Below, piece by piece: positions 5,584 through 9,944 of a stretch of 9,944 bases of DNA. The position numbers and the translations under genes were made by a program. The DNA is taken from assembly GCA_013696015.1 (NCBI GenBank), contig JACCZI010000068.1, positions 1 to 9,944 on the forward strand, written 5' to 3'. Source of the DNA: Nocardioidaceae bacterium (GTDB lineage Bacteria; Actinomycetota; Actinomycetes; Propionibacteriales; Nocardioidaceae). Each line of letters begins with the position of its first letter. Within the stretch, counting starts at the first letter, position 1. The notes under the pieces are model-generated. The model saw only the letters and a list, made by a program, of their open reading frames with translations, made no database searches and was not told the DNA's origin.

Positions 5584-6438
5584 ATGCATCTGCGCACGAT
5601 CGGCGACACCGAGGTCAGCGCGATCGGTCTTGGGGCGATGCCGCTGTCGGTGACAGGGCACCCCGACCCGGCTCAGGCGCGTGCGACCGTGCATGCCGCG
5701 CTGGATGCCGGCGTCACGGTCATCGACACCGCGGACGCCTACACACCGGACGGTCGGTACGGTCACAACGAGCAGGTCGTGGCGGAGGCGCTTCGGTCGT
5801 ACCCGAGCGGTGCAGACAACATCCTGGTTGCGACCAAGGGTGGGCACACTCGCGAGGGCGAGGACTGGGACGTCGACGGGCGCCCGGAGTACCTGCGGAC
5901 CGCCTGCGAACGGTCGCTGCGCAACCTCGGCGTCGAGTCGATCGGTCTCTACCAGCATCACCGGCCCGACCCGAAGGTGCCGTACGAGGAGACGATGGGT
6001 GCGCTGCGCGAGCTGCTTGACGCCGGGCTGATCCAGCGGGCGGGGATCTCGAACGCCGACCCGGACCAGATCCGGACGGCGCACCAGATCATCGGCGCCG
6101 GGTTGGTCAGCGTGCAGAACCAGCTGTCACCCGCGTTCCGCTCCAGCCTGCCCGAGCTGGAGGTCTGCGACGAGCTCGGCCTGGCCTTTGTGCCCTGGAG
6201 CCCGCTCGGCGGGATCGGGCGCGCCGGCGATCTCGGGTCGGAGCAACAGGCCTTTGCCGACGTGGCCGACAAGCACGGCGTCAGCCCGCAGCAGGTGTGC
6301 CTGGCGTGGCTGCTGTCGTTGTCGCCGCGGATGGTACCCATCCCGGGCGCCAGCCGGCCCGAGACGATTCGCGACTCGGCGGCGGCGCCCGACCTGGAGA
6401 TCGACCAGGCGGACCTCGAGGCGCTCAGCGCGAGCTGA
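5584..6438 (+). CDS. Aldo/keto reductase
   Basis: 284 residues, NADPH-dependent oxidoreductase of the aldo/keto reductase superfamily with a TIM-barrel fold; cytosolic, no signal peptide. The catalytic tetrad is complete: Asp48 and Tyr53 in VIDTADAYTP, Lys85 in VATKGG and His126 in LYQHHRPDP. The C-terminal cofactor motif IPGASRPE (about 253-260) is the usual NADPH phosphate-binding region. Other family landmarks are IGLGAMPLS near residue 14, AGISNADPDQI near 153, VQNQLSP near 177 and FVPWSPLGG near 202. ATG 5584 is preceded by GAGGG about 8 bases upstream. The substrate (an aldehyde, ketone or sugar) cannot be told. It is transcribed alone and its 3' end overlaps the convergent fchA by 14 bases. 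The 171 bases between the preceding hairpin and the start hold the candidate operator and no gene. Confidence 0.94.
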   Translation: MHLRTIGDTEVSAIGLGAMPLSVTGHPDPAQARATVHAALDAGVTVIDTADAYTPDGRYGHNEQVVAEALRSYPSGADNILVATKGGHTREGEDWDVDGRPEYLRTACERSLRNLGVESIGLYQHHRPDPKVPYEETMGALRELLDAGLIQRAGISNADPDQIRTAHQIIGAGLVSVQNQLSPAFRSSLPELEVCDELGLAFVPWSPLGGIGRAGDLGSEQQAFADVADKHGVSPQQVCLAWLLSLSPRMVPIPGASRPETIRDSAAAPDLEIDQADLEALSAS

Positions 6439-6982
6439 CGTCGACGCTACGACGGGCCCTGCCCGCGACTTCGACGTGTCGTGCGGCCCGCCGGACGAGT
6501 TCCTCGTCGCCGGCTCCGCCGCGCACGTTGATCTCGACCAGGCGCGCGGCGGACCGCACCGCTGCCTCGGCGAGAAGCACCCCGGTGATGGCGTCGCCCC
6601 GCACGCGGGGGCTGCCGTCGGCTACCACCAGCGCACCGGCCGACGTGATCGACGCGCCTACGGCTGACATCTCCAGCGGTACGTCGGCCGCCCGCCGCAG
6701 GGCACGGCGACGCTTGTCGCCAGTCGCCGCGATCACAGCCCGGTAGGCGTCAGCGTCCACATCGGCGAGGTGAGCGGCTCGGCGGCGAAGGCGCTCCATC
6801 TCGGCAACGAGCTCGTCGGCGTCGGCCAGCGAGGAGTCCGAGAACCGAGCCGCCATCGCGACCAGGCCGGCGGCGAACGACATCGACAGCGCGGCGACTG
6901 CCCCACCGCCCGGTGCCGGCTCCCGTGCCGCCACCAGGTCGAGGAGCTCGGCGACGCTGTGGTCGGCGTAGGGCCGGGTCAT
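6425..6982 (-). CDS. fchA: Cyclodeaminase / methenyl-tetrahydrofolate cyclohydrolase (FchA-like)
   Basis: 185 residues, matching the C-terminal domain of formiminotransferase-cyclodeaminase (FTCD_C family). Landmarks are the glycine-rich PAPGGGAVAALSMSFAAGLVAM near residues 23-43 and EINVRGGAGDEELV near 150-163. As a stand-alone protein this family includes FchA, which hydrolyses 5,10-methenyl-tetrahydrofolate to 10-formyl-tetrahydrofolate; glutamate-pathway cyclodeaminase is the alternative. Placement after fhs favours the cyclohydrolase reading, because the product is the Fhs substrate. The open frame extends antisense-like far upstream through fhs (to 7429), but that part is arginine/proline-rich shadow; ATG 6982 is where homology starts, 22 bases after the fhs stop. 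Its Shine-Dalgarno is weak, so reinitiation is possible. Last gene of the sox-fhs operon. Confidence 0.88.
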   Translation of the reverse strand: MTRPYADHSVAELLDLVAAREPAPGGGAVAALSMSFAAGLVAMAARFSDSSLADADELVAEMERLRRRAAHLADVDADAYRAVIAATGDKRRRALRRAADVPLEMSAVGASITSAGALVVADGSPRVRGDAITGVLLAEAAVRSAARLVEINVRGGAGDEELVRRAARHVEVAGRARRSVDVSSR

Positions 6983-7004
6983 CAGCAGGTCCAGGTCCGG
7001 AAGC

Positions 7005-8699
7005 TCAGAAGAGGCCGACGGTGTCGCCGTTCTCGTCGAAGTCGATATGTGCGGCCGCCGGGTCGGAGCCGAGGCCCGGCATGGTTCGCATCTCCCCGCA
7101 GATCGGGTAGATGAAGCCGGCGCCCACCGAGGCGCGAACCTCACGCACCGGCAGCGTCCACCCGGTTGGGGCGCCTTTGAGCGTCGGGTCGGACGAGAGG
7201 GACAGGTGGGTCTTGGCCATGCAGATCGGCAGCGTCCGGAAGCCCGCGTTCTCGTACGTGTCGAGCGACCGCGCGGCGGCGGCGGAGTATTCGACACCGT
7301 CGGCGCCGTAGACCTGGGTGGCGATCGTCTCGATCTTGTCCCGCAGGCTGGCGTCGTCGGGGTAGAGCAGGCGGAACTGCGACGGCTCCTCGGCCGCCTC
7401 GGCCACCGCCTCGGCCAGCTCGACGGCACCCCGGCCGCCGTCGGTGAAGTGGCTGGAGACCGCGCAACGCGCGCCGGCCTGCTCGGCGATCTCCTGGATG
7501 GCCGCGTGCTCGCTCGGGTGGTCGGTGGGGAAGGCGTTGACGGCGACGACCGGGGAGACGCCGTGCAGACGGACGTTCTCGATCTGCTTGACCAGGTTGG
7601 CCGCCCCGGAGTGGACGTCGTCGGTGTTCTCGGCGAGCAGGTCCTCCGGCAGCGGCTTGCCCGCGACGATGCGGTAGCGACCCGAGTGAGCCTTGAGCGC
7701 CCGGACGGTGGTCACCACGACTGCGGCGTCGGGGGCCTCGCCGGAGGTCCGGCACTTGATGTTGAAGAACCGTTCGGCGCCCATGTCAGCACCGAAGCCA
7801 GCCTCGGTGACCACGTAGTCCCCGCACCGTAGGGCGATCAGGTCCGCCAGCACCGAGGAGTTGCCGGTGGCGATGTTCCCGAACGGGCCGGTGTGGACGA
7901 TGGCGGGAGTGTTCTCGATGGTCTGCAGGAGGTTCGGCTTGATCGCCTCCCGCAACAGCACCGCCATGGCCCCGGCGGTGTCCAGCTGCTCGGCGGTGAC
8001 CGGCTCACCGGCCTTCGTGTAGCCGACAACGATCCGACCGAGCCGCTCGCGCAGGTCGCGCAACGAGGTGGTCAGCGCCAGCGTGGCCATCACCTCCGAG
8101 GCCGCGGTGATATCGAAGCCGGTCTCGCGGGGCACCCCGTCGCCGCGGCCACCGAGACCGACCACCATGTTGCGCAGCGACCGGTCGTTCATGTCCATGA
8201 CCCGGCGCCAGGTGATGCTGTTGAGGTCGATACCCAGCGCATTGCCGCGGAACAGGTGGTTGTCGAGCATCGCACTCAGCAGGTTGTGCGCAGAGGTGAC
8301 CGCGTGCATGTCGCCGGTCAGGTGGAGGTTCAGCTTCTCCATCGGCACCACCTGGCTGTAACCGCCACCGGCGGCGCCGCCTTTGATGCCCAGCGCCGGG
8401 CCCATCGACGCCTGCCGGATCGTGACGATGGCGCGCTTCCCGATGTGCTTCATTGCCTGCCCGAGGCCGACGGTGGTCGTCGTCTTGCCCTCACCCAAGG
8501 GGGTCGGCGTGACTGCGGTGACGACCACGTACTTCGCTCGCGGTCGGTCGCTCAGCTCCTGCACCGCGTCGAGACTGATCTTCATGACGTCGCGGCCGTA
8601 CGGCTCGAGCAGGTGGCTGCCCAGCCCCATCTCGTTCGCGATGTCCTCGATCGGCTTGCGCGAGGCGTTGCGGGCGATCTCGAGGTTGCTGGGGAACAC
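7005..8699 (-). CDS. fhs: Formate-tetrahydrofolate ligase
   Basis: 564 residues, full length for the family. It joins formate to tetrahydrofolate with ATP to give 10-formyl-tetrahydrofolate, and the reaction is reversible. Motifs: the P-loop-like TPTPLGEGKTTTTVGLGQA near residues 64-82; RQASMGPALGIKGGAAGGGYSQV near 94-116; HLTGDMHAVTSAHNLLSAMLDNH near 125-148; EAGFGADMGAERFFNIKCR in the middle; and the C-terminal GEMRTMPGLGSDPAA. GTG start at 8699. Its Shine-Dalgarno AGAGGAG (8707-8713) sits 7 bases upstream and overlaps the soxG stop codon, so the two genes are translationally linked. It lies between soxG and fchA, which puts it downstream of a folate-charging reaction and suggests it may run towards formate and ATP here, rather than as in acetogens. 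Confidence 0.98.
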   Translation of the reverse strand: MFPSNLEIARNASRKPIEDIANEMGLGSHLLEPYGRDVMKISLDAVQELSDRPRAKYVVVTAVTPTPLGEGKTTTTVGLGQAMKHIGKRAIVTIRQASMGPALGIKGGAAGGGYSQVVPMEKLNLHLTGDMHAVTSAHNLLSAMLDNHLFRGNALGIDLNSITWRRVMDMNDRSLRNMVVGLGGRGDGVPRETGFDITAASEVMATLALTTSLRDLRERLGRIVVGYTKAGEPVTAEQLDTAGAMAVLLREAIKPNLLQTIENTPAIVHTGPFGNIATGNSSVLADLIALRCGDYVVTEAGFGADMGAERFFNIKCRTSGEAPDAAVVVTTVRALKAHSGRYRIVAGKPLPEDLLAENTDDVHSGAANLVKQIENVRLHGVSPVVAVNAFPTDHPSEHAAIQEIAEQAGARCAVSSHFTDGGRGAVELAEAVAEAAEEPSQFRLLYPDDASLRDKIETIATQVYGADGVEYSAAAARSLDTYENAGFRTLPICMAKTHLSLSSDPTLKGAPTGWTLPVREVRASVGAGFIYPICGEMRTMPGLGSDPAAAHIDFDENGDTVGLF

Positions 8700-8706
8700 A
8701 GGGGGA

Positions 8707-8713
8707 CTCCTCT
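8707..8713 (-). promoter_or_regulatory. Ribosome binding site for fhs, overlapping the soxG stop
   Basis: AGAGGAG on the - strand, 7 bases before the fhs GTG. Its first two bases are also the last two bases of the soxG TAG (8712-8714). It decides the GTG 8699 start. Confidence 0.75.
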
Positions 8714-9368
8714 AGATTTCAGGGGGTACGAAGCCGTTGACATCAATGCCGAACTCGGCGCCGGCGTCGAGCAGCGAGTCGAAAAGATACTGACCGGACG
8801 AACGTTCACAGTGCACGAGGTAGGACCGGGCGCTCCCCCTGTCGTCGCGGACGATGTCTGCGGCGAGGCCGGCGAGCGCGGACCGCAGGGCCGAACCGTT
8901 CGGGCACACCGCGTCCGCGAGGTTGACGGCGGTCTCCTTGGCGAGGAGGTCGGCTGACCGGGCGCCGGTGAGCCGGACCAGGGCACGACCATGGCTGAGA
9001 TCCAGCACGCTCACCAGGTCGCCGGTGCTCTCCGCCGCCAGGGCGGTCACCCTGTCGAAGACCCCGGCCCCGGCGCCGGGCGGCGCCAGCACCAGCCACT
9101 CGCCCGGACCCGAGCCGACGATGATCACCGCGACATCGTGGCCACCGAGCGTCCAGGTCTGTGTCGCGGCGCGACCGAACGGCACACCGAGACGCTCGGG
9201 GATGGTGCCCTCCGCCGATGCCTTGAGCACCACCTTGGCGGCGGGGGTGCAGTCGGTGAGCGTCAAGCCGGCGCGGCTGCGCCGACCGCTGACGGCCCAC
9301 CCTTCGACAATCACCTCCGGCGACGCAGGTGTGATGGGGCTCCGTGCGATCGGGCGGCTCTCACGCAC
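8712..9368 (-). CDS. soxG: Sarcosine oxidase gamma subunit
   Basis: 218 residues, SoxG family. It has the LTDCTPAAKVVLKAS segment near residues 37-51, SGPGEWLVLAPPG near 86-98, VSVLDLSHGRALVRLTG near 118-134, then a region around LAKETAVNLADAVCPNGSA, and near the C-terminus a GQYLFDSLLDAGAEFGID stretch. This is the GcvT-like fold of the gamma subunit, which in heterotetrameric sarcosine oxidase packs against the other subunits and has no known catalytic residues of its own. GTG 9368 overlaps the soxA stop by 8 bases, and its stop overlaps the fhs ribosome site. The immediate upstream soxA homologue supports the assignment; SoxG sequences diverge quickly, so context carries weight. Confidence 0.9.
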   Translation of the reverse strand: MRESRPIARSPITPASPEVIVEGWAVSGRRSRAGLTLTDCTPAAKVVLKASAEGTIPERLGVPFGRAATQTWTLGGHDVAVIIVGSGPGEWLVLAPPGAGAGVFDRVTALAAESTGDLVSVLDLSHGRALVRLTGARSADLLAKETAVNLADAVCPNGSALRSALAGLAADIVRDDRGSARSYLVHCERSSGQYLFDSLLDAGAEFGIDVNGFVPPEI

Positions 9369-9944
9369 GTGGCCTCGCCCCCTCCGGGTCCACGGCGGCG
9401 AGGTGCTCGGTGACAGTGACCGGCAGCAACCTGCCGTCGGGCAGCCGCACCGTGATCGCTGTACCGGGCTCCGCCTGTCCGACGGCGACCTGGGCGAGGC
9501 AGATCGAGCGACGCAGGGTCGGTGACCAGCGGCTCGACGTCACCCGGCCGCAGAGGCGCCCGCCGGCGACCAGCTGGCTGCCCTCCTCCGGCACCACCGC
9601 CGGGTCGTCCGGTTGGAGTCCCACCAGCCGCGGGGAGGTGCCGGCCTCGGCCTGCCACACCAGCTCCGTCCGGCCGACGAAGTCGTCCTTGTCGAGCCTG
9701 ATGAGCCCGTCCAACCCGGCGCTGAACCCCTGCGTCAGCCCGTCGGTGTCCTGACCGACGATGAGGTGGCCCTTCTCCAGCCGCAGGATGCGCTGAGCCT
9801 CGATCCCGACGGCCCGTACGCCCAGATCCCCTCCGGCGTCCAGCAGGGCCTGCCAGACATGGAGTCCGTAGCTCGCCGGCACCTGCAGCTCGTAGCTGAG
9901 CTCGCCGGTGAACCCGATCCGCCACAGCACGCAGCCGGCCACGC
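9361..9944 (-). CDS. soxA: Sarcosine oxidase alpha subunit, C-terminal part (5' end outside window)
   Basis: Only the last 194 or so residues are present; the frame is open to the right edge. They match the GcvT-like C-terminal domain of SoxA: RIGFTGELSYELQVPA, then GVRAVGIEAQRILRLEKGHLIVGQDTDG, LDGLIRLDKDDFVGR, and the C-terminal barrel with GRVTSSRWSPTL. In heterotetrameric sarcosine oxidase this domain binds tetrahydrofolate and accepts the methylene unit from sarcosine oxidised at the beta subunit, giving glycine, 5,10-methylene-tetrahydrofolate and hydrogen peroxide. Glycine-cleavage T protein and dimethylglycine dehydrogenase share the fold, but the adjoining soxG decides for SoxA. soxB and soxD would be expected just beyond the right edge. 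No frame damage seen. Confidence 0.91.
   Translation of the reverse strand, partial: VAGCVLWRIGFTGELSYELQVPASYGLHVWQALLDAGGDLGVRAVGIEAQRILRLEKGHLIVGQDTDGLTQGFSAGLDGLIRLDKDDFVGRTELVWQAEAGTSPRLVGLQPDDPAVVPEEGSQLVAGGRLCGRVTSSRWSPTLRRSICLAQVAVGQAEPGTAITVRLPDGRLLPVTVTEHLAAVDPEGARPRA

Noticed and set aside
5372..5653. Small + strand frame between the sulfatase and the aldo/keto reductase
   Set aside because: It begins inside the terminator-like hairpin, runs into the reductase in another frame, and has no family resemblance.
6983..7429. N-terminal extension of the fchA frame by about 149 residues
   Set aside because: The extension is Arg/Pro/Ser-rich, lies entirely within fhs in another frame except for the short gap, and shows no homology; the cyclodeaminase domain starts at ATG 6982.
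7893..8957. Open frame of 354 codons on the + strand opposite fhs and soxG
   Set aside because: It spans two well-supported - strand genes and its protein is low-complexity His/Arg/Val/Gly-rich; it is a shadow frame. The same holds for the + strand frame at 7047-7832.
1..9944. CRISPR array, insertion sequence, phage or defence genes, riboswitch
   Set aside because: No regular repeat-spacer pattern, transposase, integrase or paired terminal repeats were found; the tRNA genes show no duplicated 3' end that would mark an integrated element, and no leader matched a riboswitch I could recognise.

Overview
The window is G+C-rich throughout, with strongly G/C-biased third codon positions, frequent GTG starts and tightly packed genes. 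Together with the gene order tRNA-Tyr, tRNA-Thr, tRNA-Met, rpmG, hadA, hadB, murB on one strand, this points to the chromosome of a high-GC actinobacterium. A Nocardioides- or Streptomyces-like actinomycete is plausible, but the genus cannot be fixed from the sequence alone. I see no insertion sequence, phage gene, CRISPR array or plasmid function.

Left block (1-3631). The 3' part of an adenosine deaminase gene enters from the left edge on the + strand and converges on a - strand housekeeping operon. Read in its own direction, that operon runs tRNA-Tyr, tRNA-Thr, tRNA-Met, rpmG (ribosomal protein L33), hadA and hadB (two MaoC-type (3R)-hydroxyacyl dehydratase subunits) and murB (peptidoglycan precursor synthesis). 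hadA/hadB overlap by 4 bases and hadB/murB by 8, which implies coupled translation. Both convergent genes at the left end are followed directly by a perfect GC hairpin. A YajQ-family nucleotide-binding protein gene diverges from the tRNA-Tyr end.

Middle block (3632-6438). Two stand-alone + strand genes follow: a secreted formylglycine-type sulfatase closed by a strong hairpin, and a cytosolic aldo/keto reductase whose upstream region carries a 21-base inverted repeat resembling an operator. They look like accessory genes set between two conserved blocks.

Right block (6425-9944, - strand, entering from the right edge). The order is soxA (3' part), soxG, fhs and fchA. SoxA and SoxG are the alpha and gamma subunits of heterotetrameric sarcosine oxidase, which makes glycine and 5,10-methylene-tetrahydrofolate. 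Fhs interconverts 10-formyl-tetrahydrofolate with formate, ADP and phosphate. FchA is a cyclodeaminase-family protein that fits methenyl-tetrahydrofolate cyclohydrolase. The arrangement suggests that one-carbon units released by sarcosine demethylation are carried through folate to formate with ATP recovery, or into biosynthesis. The dehydrogenase step between SoxA and FchA is not in view.

Nothing here is convincingly a new biological system. The most interesting points are the sarcosine-to-formate operon, the tRNA/ribosome/acyl-dehydratase/cell-wall operon, and the candidate operator before the aldo/keto reductase.
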